NCBI GenBank assembly: GCA_026987075.1
Contig: JALSNI010000029.1
Span: 1-47,929, forward strand
Length of the DNA stretch: 47,929 nucleotides
Source of the DNA: Persephonella sp.
GTDB lineage: Bacteria > Aquificota > Aquificia > Aquificales > Hydrogenothermaceae
Reading direction: 5' to 3'
In this document: positions 1 through 8,522 of the stretch, piece by piece
Position numbering within the stretch: position 1 is the first letter of the stretch
How the letters are laid out: each line of letters opens with the position of its first letter
The notes under the pieces: model-generated
The model's database searches: none
Seen by the model: only the letters and a program-made list of their open reading frames with translations
What the model was told of the DNA's origin: nothing
Translations under genes and position numbers: made by a program

Positions 1-445
1 TACCTTCTGATAAAAGGGCAGTGATAAATCCCCCTTTCCATGCAGGGAGGAGATTGTCTGGATGAGGTTCAAATCTGTAAGCTGTTTCAAAAAACAGCTC
101 ATCTGTAAGCTCTGTTTTGCTCACTGCTGCACTGATTAATATCCCTGCAACGATAGCTGTTGCACTGCTTCCAAGCCCTCTTGCAACAGGTATGTTGCTT
201 ACCTGTTTTACCTTTGCCCCGTGAAATGTTTTTCCCCTTTTCTCACACATATATTTTAGAACCTGAACAAACAGGTTGTTCTCTGGTTTTTCAAGGAAAG
301 GGTTTTTGGGGACTGTTTCTATTACTACTCCGTCGTATTCTTCTACTTCAAATTCATTGTAAAGGGTAAGAGCAAGACCAAATGTATCAAAACCTGCCCC
401 AAGATTTGCTGTAGTGGCAGGAACAACAGCTTTCAGTTTTTTCAT
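1..445 (-). CDS. thrB: Homoserine kinase ThrB (3' part cut by window edge)
   Basis: Phosphorylates L-homoserine with ATP, the step after homoserine dehydrogenase in threonine synthesis; cytosolic. Translating the minus strand from the ATG at 445 gives a GHMP-kinase N-terminus (MKKLKAVVPATTANLGAGFD), the ATP-binding motif PVARGLGSSAT and then HPDNLLPAWKGGF, all typical of ThrB. About 148 codons are present and the C-terminal half lies outside the window. The ATG follows the TAG stop of the upstream hldD with no gap, so the two are probably translationally coupled. The partner gene hom is about 10 kb away in another operon; thrC is not in the window. Family assignment is secure. Confidence 0.93.
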   Translation of the reverse strand, partial: MKKLKAVVPATTANLGAGFDTFGLALTLYNEFEVEEYDGVVIETVPKNPFLEKPENNLFVQVLKYMCEKRGKTFHGAKVKQVSNIPVARGLGSSATAIVAGILISAAVSKTELTDELFFETAYRFEPHPDNLLPAWKGGFITALLSEG

Positions 446-1405
446 CTATCCACCTACAGGGTGATAAACTTTTCCTTCTAATATTTCCACGTATTCTTTA
501 ATTCCTTTTTCAAGATTATATTTTGGGACAAAACCTAACTCTTTTTTTATCTTCCCCATGTCTGCCTGAGTAAATTCCTGATAAAAATCGTAGGGACAGT
601 CAAAGTAGTCAGGCTCTAAATCTTTCCCAAGATATCTGTTCAGAAGTGAAACAACCTCGTTAAAAGACCTTGCTTCTCCTGAACCAATGTTGTAAACAGT
701 AGAATGGGGAGCCTCCATTGCTAATATTGTTCCATCAACCGCATCTTTTACATAAACAAAATCCCTTTTTTGCTCACCCCACTTAAAGAGTCTTGGTCTT
801 CTACCTTTTTTTATCTGAAGATAAAGCTGGTATATCATACTGGCAAACTTTCCTTTGTGAGCTTCTCCAGGACCATAAACATTAAAATATCTTACTCCTA
901 CAATCTTTAAGCCTGTTTTTTCTGAAAAGTCCATTGCTATGTTGTCCATTATATATTTAGAAAATGCATACACATTTTCAGGGGATTTTTCCCTGTCCTC
1001 TTTAAGAGGGATTTTTTCTTTAACATTGCCGTAAACAGAAGCAGAAGAGGCATAAACAACTACAGATTCACTCTCCCCTGCAACTTCTAATATGTTTTTA
1101 AAGCCGTCCACATTTTTTCTCATCATCAGTTCCTGGTCTGTTACAGTAGTATCTGTTATAGATGCCATGTGAAATATCACTTCTGGTTGAAAGTCGTCAA
1201 GCTTAAAAAAAAGCTCATCAGTAGAGACATCACAGGCTAAAACCTCACCTCTGAATTTTTTTAGATTTTTAAAGTTTGCACTGGAAAAGTCATCAAGTAT
1301 CATAATTTTTGCCTTTGGATATCTCTCCTGAAGCTCTAAAGCCAAATTTGAACCGATAAATCCGGCTCCACCTGTTATAAGAATGCTGCCAATTTCTTCC
1401 ACCAT
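446..1405 (-). CDS. hldD: ADP-L-glycero-D-manno-heptose 6-epimerase-like SDR (HldD/RfaD)
   Basis: Extended short-chain dehydrogenase of 319 residues. It has a Rossmann GGAGFIG motif at residues 12-18, Ser near 120-121 in SSASVYG, and the Tyr146/Lys150 catalytic pair in YAFSK. The segments GEQKRDFVYVKDAV and FYQEFTQADM resemble ADP-heptose 6-epimerases more than UDP-glucose 4-epimerases. The predicted role is supplying L,D-heptose for the lipopolysaccharide inner core, in keeping with the lipid A-type acyltransferase elsewhere in the window. The ATG at 1405 has an AAGGGG site 8 nt upstream. It sits between accB and thrB; in many bacteria accC would follow accB here. Another NAD-sugar epimerase specificity is the main alternative. 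Confidence 0.85.
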   Translation of the reverse strand: MVEEIGSILITGGAGFIGSNLALELQERYPKAKIMILDDFSSANFKNLKKFRGEVLACDVSTDELFFKLDDFQPEVIFHMASITDTTVTDQELMMRKNVDGFKNILEVAGESESVVVYASSASVYGNVKEKIPLKEDREKSPENVYAFSKYIMDNIAMDFSEKTGLKIVGVRYFNVYGPGEAHKGKFASMIYQLYLQIKKGRRPRLFKWGEQKRDFVYVKDAVDGTILAMEAPHSTVYNIGSGEARSFNEVVSLLNRYLGKDLEPDYFDCPYDFYQEFTQADMGKIKKELGFVPKYNLEKGIKEYVEILEGKVYHPVGG

Positions 1406-1420
1406 CTACATACCCCTTTA

Positions 1421-1873
1421 TTATACTGGTTCTATGTAAAAAAGTTCCTGTCCGTATTCAACAGGCTGCCCGTTTTCCACTAAAATCTTCACAACCTTTC
1501 CATTTATGTCGCTCTCTATCTCATTCATAACCTTCAGAGCTTCTATGATACACAGAACCTGTCCCTTTGACACGATATCCCCTTCCTCTACAAATGGTGG
1601 TGCTCCCGGCGAAGGTGCTCTGTAAAATGTTCCAACAAGAGGTGATTTTATAACGTGGTAATTTCCAGCATTTTCTTTTTGTTCTTCTACTGTAGGAGAG
1701 TGTTTGAGCTCCTCCTTTACTTCTACCACCTGCTGGGGAGCTGATACTACTTCTTTTTTAGGACCTACATACTGTCTGATTTTTATTCTACCTTTCTCTG
1801 TTTCAAACTCAACTTCTTCAATTTTAGTTCCTTTTATTTTTTCTATAATCTCAAAGATAAGGTTTTTGTCCAT
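1421..1873 (-). CDS. accB: Biotin carboxyl carrier protein of acetyl-CoA carboxylase
   Basis: Carries biotin between biotin carboxylase and carboxyltransferase in the first step of fatty-acid synthesis. The 150-residue protein has the usual layout: a helical N-terminal region, a variable linker (about 40-70), and a biotinyl domain beginning at [23 protein letters not shown]. The biotinylation motif reads EALKVMNEI (111-119) with Lys114 as acceptor. The residue before that Lys is Leu where most carriers have Met. An AGGGG site precedes the ATG at 1873, and efp ends 12 nt upstream, giving the common efp-accB pair. accC does not follow. Confidence 0.95.
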   Translation of the reverse strand: MDKNLIFEIIEKIKGTKIEEVEFETEKGRIKIRQYVGPKKEVVSAPQQVVEVKEELKHSPTVEEQKENAGNYHVIKSPLVGTFYRAPSPGAPPFVEEGDIVSKGQVLCIIEALKVMNEIESDINGKVVKILVENGQPVEYGQELFYIEPV

Positions 1874-1885
1874 AGCATTCCCCTT

Positions 1886-2458
1886 TTACTCATTTACCCT
1901 TTCTATATACTTTCCTGTTCTCGTATCTACCTTTATTTTATCTCCTTCATTGATAAAAAGAGGAACCTGAACAGTAGCCCCTGTATCTATCTTTGCAGGT
2001 TTCAAGGTTGAGGTTGCTGTATCACCTTTAAATCCAGGCTCTGTTTCTATCACTTCATAAACGGCAGATTTTGGCAGTTCTACACCTATAGGCTGCCCTT
2101 TATCTAAAAATATAAACACTTCCATCCCTTCCTTTAGAAACTGTGCTTCATCTCCTAAAACTGCTGCAGGAACAGCAATCATGTCCCCTGTGTTAGAATC
2201 AATAAACCAGTAAGAATCTCCATCGTAATAGGAATAAGACATCTGTCTCTGCTCAAAATCAGCAAGCTCTATAGAATCGGAAGATTTATATGTGATTTCA
2301 ATAACATTTCCTGTTTTCATATTTTTCGCTTTAACCCTTACAAAAGCCTGACCTTTTCCTGGCTTCACATGGTCGTAATCTAAAACCCTGTAAGGCTCTC
2401 CGTTGTGAACGATAAACATATCTTTCTTAATCTGATTAATCCCGATTTTAACTCCCAT
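1886..2458 (-). CDS. efp: Translation elongation factor P
   Basis: Binds the ribosome between P and E sites and relieves stalling at polyproline stretches. The three-domain, 190-residue protein has the loop VKPGKGQAFVRVK, with Lys35 in the position that is modified or inserted toward the peptidyl-transferase centre in E. coli EF-P. The C-terminal OB segment VPLFINEGDKIKVDTRTGKYIERV is typical. An upstream in-frame ATG exists at 2470, but the ATG at 2458 has GGAGGT at the right distance and gives the family N-terminus, so I chose it. It is first in the minus operon efp-accB-hldD-thrB, divergent from thiL. Confidence 0.95.
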   Translation of the reverse strand: MGVKIGINQIKKDMFIVHNGEPYRVLDYDHVKPGKGQAFVRVKAKNMKTGNVIEITYKSSDSIELADFEQRQMSYSYYDGDSYWFIDSNTGDMIAVPAAVLGDEAQFLKEGMEVFIFLDKGQPIGVELPKSAVYEVIETEPGFKGDTATSTLKPAKIDTGATVQVPLFINEGDKIKVDTRTGKYIERVNE

Positions 2459-2470
2459 ACAGACCTCCAT

Positions 2471-2534
2471 AACAATTTTTATCTGTATAATTTTAGCATA
2501 TAATAGATTTTTCTAATAAATCAGCAGGAAAAAG
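2471..2534. promoter_or_regulatory. Divergent efp/thiL promoter region
   Basis: This 64-76 nt AT-rich spacer separates two divergent operons. A TATAAT at 2499-2504 faces thiL and a TATACA-like hexamer at 2484-2489 (minus) faces efp. Neither has a convincing -35 box at 16-18 nt, so the assignment rests on the -10 sequences and on position. Confidence 0.35.
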
Positions 2535-3488
2535 ATGAAAATAAAAGATTTAGGAGAGTTTGGCCTTATAAAAGAGTTGACGCAACTGTTGGAAATAAAC
2601 GATAGTTCTGTTGTTGTTGGTTTTGGTGATGACTGTTCCTGTGTAAACATATCTGACCAGCTTGTTCTGTTTACTTCCGATGTGCAGATTGAGGGGAGAC
2701 ATTTTGTAAAAGCTCTGATATCTCCTCAGGATTTAGGCTGGAGAGTTGTTTCTGTAAATGTGAGTGATGTTGTTGCATGTGGAGGAAAACCACGGTGGGG
2801 ATTTATATCTTTAGCAGTTCCTCCAGAGCTTGAGTTTGAGTATATAAGGCAGGTATACAAGGGAATGGAAGAAGCCTGTCAGTATTATAAGATGAATATT
2901 ATTGGTGGTAATACTTCATCCTCAGAGAAGATAATACTTGACCTTTTTCTGACAGGAATTACTGACCGCTTTGTGCCAAGAAGTGGAGCAGAAGAAGGGG
3001 ATTACATACTTCTGTCTGGATACACAGGACTATCAAGAGCTGGCATGGAGCTTCTCCAGATGAAAAAGGGTAGTTATGAAGATTTTGAAAATAGGCTGAT
3101 AAAAGCTCACACAAAACCTGTGGCAAGAATAGATATAGCTGAAAAAGTTAAAAAGTTTGCCAGCAGCTGCATAGATGTAAGTGACGGCCTTGCAGGAGAC
3201 CTGTCTCACATTCTCGACTCAAGTAAAGTTAAAGGTATCCTTTTTAAGGAAAATCTTCCTATCAGCTCCCACTTAAAAGCTTTCTGCAAAAAGTATAAAA
3301 AAGACCCTTTAGAGTATGTTTTGTATGGAGGAGAAGACTATCAGCTTTTGTTTACTGTTAATGAAGAACATCTTCTCCAATTTGACGACTGTTTTGTTAT
3401 AGGAAAGATAGAAAAAGGCTCTGGACTTTTCCTTAAAGAGGAAAATAATATAAAAAAAATTATTAGGAAAGGATTTGAGCATCTATGA
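2535..3488 (+). CDS. thiL: Thiamine-monophosphate kinase ThiL
   Basis: Phosphorylates thiamine monophosphate to the cofactor thiamine diphosphate with ATP. The 317-residue protein shows the ThiL/PurM-fold signatures in order: VGFGDDCSCV, FTSDVQIEGRHF, NVSDVVACGGKPRWGF, GGNTSSS (family usually GGDT) and CIDVSDGLAGDL. The acidic residues of these motifs bind Mg-ATP in the family. The start has an AGGA site. The stop overlaps the rtcB ATG by 4 nt (ATGA). Another thiamine gene, thiC, lies at 26258-27613 in a separate operon. Confidence 0.95.
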   Translation: MKIKDLGEFGLIKELTQLLEINDSSVVVGFGDDCSCVNISDQLVLFTSDVQIEGRHFVKALISPQDLGWRVVSVNVSDVVACGGKPRWGFISLAVPPELEFEYIRQVYKGMEEACQYYKMNIIGGNTSSSEKIILDLFLTGITDRFVPRSGAEEGDYILLSGYTGLSRAGMELLQMKKGSYEDFENRLIKAHTKPVARIDIAEKVKKFASSCIDVSDGLAGDLSHILDSSKVKGILFKENLPISSHLKAFCKKYKKDPLEYVLYGGEDYQLLFTVNEEHLLQFDDCFVIGKIEKGSGLFLKEENNIKKIIRKGFEHL

Positions 3489-4585
3489 AAGAAAAGATAA
3501 AAAGTCTCATAAATCTTGAGGAAATAGAACCTGAAGCACTAAAACAGATATACGATGTTGCATCACTGGATATAGTTAAAAAGCTTGCCATTATGCCTGA
3601 CGTCCATACAGGGTATGACCTGTGTATTGGAGGAGTAGCTCTTGTTGAAGGACACATATCTCCATCTTTTGTAGGTTATGACATAGGCTGTGGTATGTGT
3701 TTTGTTGATACTGGTATAAAAGCAGAAGAAATATTCAAAACAAAAAAAGACAGGGAAGAGATTGCTAAAGAGATTTATAAAGAGATACCTGTAGGGAAAA
3801 ATATAAGAAAAAAGCCCCTTGATTACGAAAAATTCCGTTCAGCAAGCGGAGACAGCTCTTTAGAAAAGAAAGTAAACGATAAGCTGTTCCACTCCTTAGG
3901 GACACTTGGTAGTGGAAATCATTTCATTGAGATTGGAGAAAACTTAGAAGGAAATATATGTGTAACTATTCATTCAGGTTCAAGGAATATTGGTCATACA
4001 ATAGCCAGCTATTACATGAAAAAGGGTAGATTCCTTCCTTTAGACTCCTTCTGGGGAAAGGCATACTTAGAAGATATGAATTTTGCCCTTGATTATGCAC
4101 TTGAAAACAGACTGACAATGATGAAGATAGTCCTGAAGGTTTTAGGTTTTACAGAAAAAGAGATAGACAGAATTATCCGTAAAACCCTGATTAACGAGAA
4201 CCACAATCACGCAGTTTTAACAGATGAAGGGGTGTTGCACAGGAAAGGAGCAACGCCAGCAGAAGAAGGACAGAAAGGAATAATCCCTGCCAACATGAGA
4301 GACGGCGTTTACATAACTGTAGGATTAGGTAACAAAGAATTTCTCTCCTCTGCCTCCCACGGAGCAGGAAGAGTCCTTTCAAGGAGAAAAGCAAAAGAGC
4401 TCATAGACATAAAAGAGTTTAAAAAGGTTATGGAGATGGCAGATGTTGTGGCAAAGGTTGACAACTCCACACTGGACGAGGCACCTTTTGCCTACAAAGA
4501 TATTAATCAGGTTATAAAGGCTCAGGAAAATGTTGTCATAAAGGTTGTTGACCAGGTCAGACCTCTGATAAACATAAAAGGTTGA
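3485..4585 (+). CDS. rtcB: RNA-splicing ligase RtcB family protein
   Basis: RtcB enzymes join 2',3'-cyclic phosphate or 3'-phosphate RNA ends to 5'-OH ends using GTP and Mn2+, in RNA repair or tRNA splicing. The 366-residue protein has MPDVHTG, DIGCGM (metal-binding Cys69), LGTLGSGNHFIEI, HSGSRNIGH, NENHNHAV and SASHGAGRVLSR. His292 in the last motif aligns with the guanylylated His of characterised RtcBs. It is somewhat shorter than the E. coli enzyme (408). It is translationally coupled to thiL by an ATGA overlap, and its stop is 2 nt from the convergent mraY stop, leaving no room for an intergenic terminator. No archease gene is nearby. Confidence 0.93.
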   Translation: MKEKIKSLINLEEIEPEALKQIYDVASLDIVKKLAIMPDVHTGYDLCIGGVALVEGHISPSFVGYDIGCGMCFVDTGIKAEEIFKTKKDREEIAKEIYKEIPVGKNIRKKPLDYEKFRSASGDSSLEKKVNDKLFHSLGTLGSGNHFIEIGENLEGNICVTIHSGSRNIGHTIASYYMKKGRFLPLDSFWGKAYLEDMNFALDYALENRLTMMKIVLKVLGFTEKEIDRIIRKTLINENHNHAVLTDEGVLHRKGATPAEEGQKGIIPANMRDGVYITVGLGNKEFLSSASHGAGRVLSRRKAKELIDIKEFKKVMEMADVVAKVDNSTLDEAPFAYKDINQVIKAQENVVIKVVDQVRPLINIKG

Positions 4586-4587
4586 TT

Positions 4588-5652
4588 TTATCTTATCTTT
4601 AGCGTTGAAAGGGCTATAATAGCAAGCAAAATAGATATTATCCACACCCTTGTAACGATTTTTGGTTCTTCTATCCCTTTTTTCTCAAAGTGGTGGTGTA
4701 TAGGAGCCATAAGAAACAACCTCTTTCCAGTTGTCTTAAAGTAAGCAACCTGCAAAATAACTGAAAGAGTTTCTACAACAAAAATCCCCCCTACAATTGC
4801 CAGCACTATTTCCTGTTTTGTTATTATGGCAACAGTTCCCAAGACAGCGCCAATAGACAGAGAGCCTGCATCACCCATAAACACCTCTGCAGGAAATGAG
4901 TTAAACCACAAAAACCCAAGACCTGCTCCTAAAAATGCCATAAGGAAAACTGTAAGCTCTCCACTACCTGCTATGTATGGAAGATGAAGATAAGAAGCAA
5001 GTTTGTGGTGCCCGGCGATGTATGCAAAAAAGGTAAATGTTCCAATAGCAATCAGGGAAGGTCCTATAGCCAGTCCATCAAGACCGTCTGTCAGATTTAC
5101 AGCATTAGAAGTTCCAACTATAATGAAAATCATAAAAGGGATGTAAAAAACACCTAAGTCAATAAAAAAATTTTTTAAAAATGGAAAATACAGAATAGAG
5201 TTAAAGTCAGGATACAGAAACAGAGCAACTGCGATAACAAAGGCAAGCAAAAGCTGAACAGAAAACTTAACCTTTGCAGATATGCCTTTTTTTGTTTTTA
5301 TTTTCTGGTAATCATCCCATCCCCCTAAAACAGCAAAAGATAACATGGCAAACAGTGTTATCCATACATAAAAATTATCAAGTCTACACCACAGAAGAGT
5401 TGAAAGTAAAACAGCAAAAACAATCAAAACTCCTCCCATTGTAGGAGTGTGTTTCTTACCAGCATGACCGTTAGGTGTGTATTCCCTTACGTAACCCCCT
5501 TCTTTTTTCTGAAATAGTTTTAGCTTTCGGATTATGTAAGGTCCAATAAGAAGGGATATAAAAAAAGAAGTAATAAGGGCATAAAAACCTCTAAAGGTTA
5601 TGTATTTAAACAGATTTATATCAAAATATTGATACAGCAGATGGTAAAACAT
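4588..5652 (-). CDS. mraY: Phospho-N-acetylmuramoyl-pentapeptide transferase MraY
   Basis: Transfers phospho-MurNAc-pentapeptide from UDP to undecaprenyl phosphate, making lipid I at the inner face of the cytoplasmic membrane. The 354-residue, highly hydrophobic protein (about ten membrane segments) contains HTPTMGG, NLTDGLDGLAIG (catalytic Asp region), FMGDAGSLSIGAVLG and PIHHHFEKKG, all MraY signatures. AGGTAGGT precedes the ATG. It ends the long minus operon that starts at atpC and lies 4 nt after the SPOUT methyltransferase. It is far from rsmH-ftsL-ftsI in this window, so the cell-wall cluster is dispersed. Confidence 0.97.
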   Translation of the reverse strand: MFYHLLYQYFDINLFKYITFRGFYALITSFFISLLIGPYIIRKLKLFQKKEGGYVREYTPNGHAGKKHTPTMGGVLIVFAVLLSTLLWCRLDNFYVWITLFAMLSFAVLGGWDDYQKIKTKKGISAKVKFSVQLLLAFVIAVALFLYPDFNSILYFPFLKNFFIDLGVFYIPFMIFIIVGTSNAVNLTDGLDGLAIGPSLIAIGTFTFFAYIAGHHKLASYLHLPYIAGSGELTVFLMAFLGAGLGFLWFNSFPAEVFMGDAGSLSIGAVLGTVAIITKQEIVLAIVGGIFVVETLSVILQVAYFKTTGKRLFLMAPIHHHFEKKGIEEPKIVTRVWIISILLAIIALSTLKIR

Positions 5653-5656
5653 CTAC

Positions 5657-6226
5657 CTACCTGTTCGGTGAAAATAGTCTGTCAAGTATTATTGCTGTTG
5701 CATTTCTGACAGACAGGTGGTTGTAATCTCCTGCTCCCAGTATCGGTTCAAGAACAAAATCACAGCTACTTACCAACTCTTCCGGCATTCCCCAACCTGT
5801 TCCCATTAGTATTAAAAATGTTTCGTCACTGTTTTGGATTATATTAGCCATTTCTTTATAGGAAACTGTTTGAGGATACTTTTTTGCTGATGTTGCAATC
5901 AGTTTAGGCTGTTTTCCTGTTCTTTTTTTTATGTCTTTCACTGCTTCTGTTATGGTTGATACCAGCCTGACTAATTTTGCAGCTTCTGCTCTCCTTGGAT
6001 TAAAACGGGAGCCAAAGCCTTCTGTCCAGTATTTAATCTGCTCAGAAATAACAAACTGCTGAGCCTCAAGGGGCTGTATTATGTAGTAACCACCAAGCTC
6101 GTATGTTCTTGCAGGTCTTGCTATATCGTGAAAATCAAGGGTTGTGAAAGATGTTACAACCCACTTTTTGTCTTTATTTACTGCAGGATAGTGAACAACT
6201 GACACAAATACATGCCTGTTTTTCAT
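5657..6226 (-). CDS. SPOUT-family RNA methyltransferase (Methyltrn_RNA_4 type)
   Basis: Predicted SAM-dependent RNA methyltransferase of 189 residues, matching a small conserved family related to tRNA m1G (TrmD-like) SPOUT enzymes. Recognisable segments are VSVVHYPAVNKD, TLDFHDIARPARTYELGGYYIIQPLEAQ, YWTEGFGSRFNPRR and, at the C-terminus, LMGTGWGMPEE with DYNHLSVRNATAIILDRL, the trefoil-knot SAM-binding region. The RNA target is not known to me. Its ATG overlaps the stop of the preceding secreted-protein gene (ATGA), and mraY follows. No trmD or ribosomal-protein genes are next to it. Confidence 0.85.
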   Translation of the reverse strand: MKNRHVFVSVVHYPAVNKDKKWVVTSFTTLDFHDIARPARTYELGGYYIIQPLEAQQFVISEQIKYWTEGFGSRFNPRRAEAAKLVRLVSTITEAVKDIKKRTGKQPKLIATSAKKYPQTVSYKEMANIIQNSDETFLILMGTGWGMPEELVSSCDFVLEPILGAGDYNHLSVRNATAIILDRLFSPNR

Positions 6227-6825
6227 TCACTACCCCTGTATTTTATGTATTTGACAGTTCCGTCAGCAAAATCTATCTTCAGGGGATAAAACTTAACTGT
6301 CAGCTTGTTTAAAGGCAGCTCTTTTACTTTTCTGTGGAGGGGGTTTGCAGGGTCGTAATCAATCTCTACGCTCATCTTAACTTCTTCACCGGGCTTTATT
6401 GTCATCCCTTTGAAAAAGTTCAGTGCTTTGTTTACATTTATTTTCTTTTCCATCGCTTTTTTCCCGTCAACATACACAATTACTTTTCCTGAAATGTTTT
6501 CTATCTCTTTTCCTGTATTGTTTTTGAACACCATCTTAAAAACAATCTGGTCAGACCTCTGCCACAGGCTTTCTTTCAGTTTCAGTGGATTAAACTTTTT
6601 TGATAAAACTGTGTAAGTTATGAGCTTCTGATTTTTGTCTGCAACAATAACATCAGTAATTTGTGAAGAAGGCATAGATATCTGTTTTTTCCCTTCTAAT
6701 GCTTCTATCCTTTTTTCTAACTGCTGAACTTTCTTTTCTAATTGCTGAATTCTCTCTTCTAACGTCAAACTAAAAGAATATTTAGAAATGGCTGTAAACA
6801 TTAAGAAAATTATCAATTTTCTCAA
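6223..6825 (-). CDS. Secreted protein with N-terminal coiled coil, unknown function
   Basis: A 200-residue protein that I do not recognise. It starts with an apparent TTG (GAGGA site upstream) and a signal-peptide-like segment, RKLIIFLMFTAISKYSFS, followed at about 22-48 by a heptad coiled coil (LEERIQQLEKKVQQLEKRI). The C-terminal 130 residues look beta-rich: VIVYVDGKKAME, a GEEVKMSVEIDYDPANP stretch and KVKELPLNKLTVKFYPLKI, possibly an immunoglobulin-like sandwich. The coiled coil suggests oligomerisation in the periplasm. It lies between secG and the methyltransferase, overlapping the latter by 4 nt. Confidence 0.75.
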   Translation of the reverse strand: MRKLIIFLMFTAISKYSFSLTLEERIQQLEKKVQQLEKRIEALEGKKQISMPSSQITDVIVADKNQKLITYTVLSKKFNPLKLKESLWQRSDQIVFKMVFKNNTGKEIENISGKVIVYVDGKKAMEKKINVNKALNFFKGMTIKPGEEVKMSVEIDYDPANPLHRKVKELPLNKLTVKFYPLKIDFADGTVKYIKYRGSE

Positions 6826-6835
6826 TTTTGCTTCC

Positions 6836-7132
6836 TCACTTTTTCTCTGTCTGTTTTGTCTGGGGAATATCTGATAAAACAGAAGAGCTTTTTAAGGATT
6901 TGTGATGAATGTAAGACATTGCAAACACTATAAACAGGAAAATTCCACCCAGCCAGTAAGTTATTTTTGTCAGTATGTTAGATGCTCCAGCTCCTAAAAC
7001 AGCCGCAGCTGCTCCTGAACCAAATATAGCTCCAATCTCTGCTCCTTTTGTTTTTTGCATAAGAACGATAATGATGAGCAGCACTGCATCTATAATAAGG
7101 AGCACCGCAAGAACTGTAAAGAGAAAGTCCAT
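6836..7132 (-). CDS. secG: Preprotein translocase subunit SecG
   Basis: Small membrane subunit of the SecYEG channel. The 98-residue protein has two hydrophobic segments (about 3-24 and 50-72) separated by the conserved cytoplasmic loop IVLMQKTKGAEIGAIFGSGA, a SecG hallmark, followed by a short charged tail. A GAGGT site derived from the end of tpiA lies about 7 nt before the ATG, and the genes are 3 nt apart. tpiA-secG linkage is common in bacteria, which supports the call. Confidence 0.94.
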   Translation of the reverse strand: MDFLFTVLAVLLIIDAVLLIIIVLMQKTKGAEIGAIFGSGAAAAVLGAGASNILTKITYWLGGIFLFIVFAMSYIHHKSLKSSSVLSDIPQTKQTEKK

Positions 7133-7135
7133 ATC

Positions 7136-7906
7136 TTAAACCTCCATCACTTCTGTTATTATTCTGTAAAATCTTTCAGGGTCAAGGCTTGCTGTTCCCA
7201 CTAAAAATCCGTCTATATTCTTTTCCTTTATCAGTTCTCTCGCATTTTTCTCGTTTACACTGCCACCATAAAGTATCCGTGTCTTGCTGTCATTACCTTT
7301 TGATATTTCATTAATCAGAGACCTTATAAATCTGTGAACTTCCTGAGCCTGCTCTGGTGTTGCGTTAACACCTGTTCCTATAGCCCATACAGGCTCATAA
7401 GCAATGTCTATATAAATCATATCCCTCTCAACACCAGATAGACCACTTCTAATCTGTCTTTCCACTACAGATAAGGTTTTCCCCTGCTCCCTTTCCTCTA
7501 ATGTTTCTCCTACGCACAGTATAGGTCTGATACCGTGTTCGACTGCAGAAATTACTTTTTTGTTTATCAGACTATCTTTTTCTCCAAACTTGTGCCTCCT
7601 TTCAGAATGGCCAATAATTACATAATCTACCTCTAATTCACTGAGCATCAGTGGAGATATCTCTCCTGTAAAAGCCCCCTTTTCTTCATAAAACATATTC
7701 TGGGCACCTAATTTTACGTTGTATTCCCCTTCTTTTCTTGCTGCATCTAACCTGATAGATGCTGATGAGAGGGCTGTAAAAGGAGGAGCTATCATAATTT
7801 CTACCTTGGTAAGCTCTTTTACAGAAGGGAGAAACAGGTCTAAGTATTCTAATGTTTCTCCAACTGTTTTGTTCATCTTCCAGTTTGCTGCAACAAGATA
7901 GCTCAT
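7136..7906 (-). CDS. tpiA: Triose-phosphate isomerase
   Basis: Interconverts glyceraldehyde-3-phosphate and dihydroxyacetone phosphate in glycolysis and gluconeogenesis. The sequence contains the TIM-barrel catalytic set: NWKMNKT (Asn, Lys), IGHSERR (His electrophile), YEPVWAIGTG (Glu base, loop 6) and ILYGGSVN (phosphate binding). An upstream in-frame TTG at 7918 adds four residues, but the ATG at 7906 has GGAGAG at suitable spacing and gives MSYLVAANWKMNK, so I use it (256 residues). The ATG lies 1 nt after the stop of gpmA. Confidence 0.97.
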   Translation of the reverse strand: MSYLVAANWKMNKTVGETLEYLDLFLPSVKELTKVEIMIAPPFTALSSASIRLDAARKEGEYNVKLGAQNMFYEEKGAFTGEISPLMLSELEVDYVIIGHSERRHKFGEKDSLINKKVISAVEHGIRPILCVGETLEEREQGKTLSVVERQIRSGLSGVERDMIYIDIAYEPVWAIGTGVNATPEQAQEVHRFIRSLINEISKGNDSKTRILYGGSVNEKNARELIKEKNIDGFLVGTASLDPERFYRIITEVMEV

Positions 7907-7907
7907 C

Positions 7908-8522
7908 TTACTCTCCAAGCTCTCTGATTTCTTTGTTTATTACATTCCCATTTTCATCAAGCTCGTAAACAATAGGCGTTCCTGTTGGTATCTCAACCTT
8001 TATAATCTCTTCAGGTGAAAGCTTTTCTAAATACATCACTATAGAACGGAGAGAGTTCCCGTGGGCAACAACTAAAACATCTCTGCCGTCTAATATGTCG
8101 CCCATAATAGCCCTTTCAAGGAAAGGAATTGTTCTTGCTGCTGTGTCTTTCAGGGATTCCCCTTCTGGTGGAGGTATATCATAGCTTCTTCTCCACAGAT
8201 GGACAATTTCTTTTCCCCATTTTTCTCTTGCTCTATCTTTATTTAATCCCTGTAAAGCCCCATAGTGTCTTTCGTTTAATGCTTTGTCCTTTATTACAGG
8301 GATAAGCAATCCTATAGTTTCTAATATTATTCTCAAAGTTTCTTGAGCTCGTGTAAGGTCAGAGGTGTAAGCTACAGAAAACCTGATGTCCTTAAGCAGT
8401 TCCCCTGCTTTATAGGCTTCTTCTTTCCCCTTTTCTGTTAGAGGAACGTCCACCCATCCGGTGAACCTGTTCTGGAGATTCCATACAGATTGACCATGTC
8501 TAACGAGCACCAGTTTAGGCAT
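7908..8522 (-). CDS. gpmA: 2,3-bisphosphoglycerate-dependent phosphoglycerate mutase
   Basis: Interconverts 3- and 2-phosphoglycerate. The 204-residue protein has the phosphohistidine motif LVRHGQSVWN (His9), FTGWVDVPLTEKG, the LNERHYGALQG segment with the acid/base Glu, and VVAHGNSLRSIVMYL with the second catalytic His. It is shorter than E. coli GpmA (250), as seen for compact bacterial versions. It overlaps the upstream DUF3817 gene by 8 nt and is followed 1 nt later by tpiA, forming a glycolytic pair. Confidence 0.94.
   Translation of the reverse strand: MPKLVLVRHGQSVWNLQNRFTGWVDVPLTEKGKEEAYKAGELLKDIRFSVAYTSDLTRAQETLRIILETIGLLIPVIKDKALNERHYGALQGLNKDRAREKWGKEIVHLWRRSYDIPPPEGESLKDTAARTIPFLERAIMGDILDGRDVLVVAHGNSLRSIVMYLEKLSPEEIIKVEIPTGTPIVYELDENGNVINKEIRELGE

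Noticed and set aside
446-1405. Calling this gene galE (UDP-glucose 4-epimerase)
   Set aside because: GEQKRDFVYV and FYQEFTQADM segments resemble ADP-heptose 6-epimerases more than GalE.
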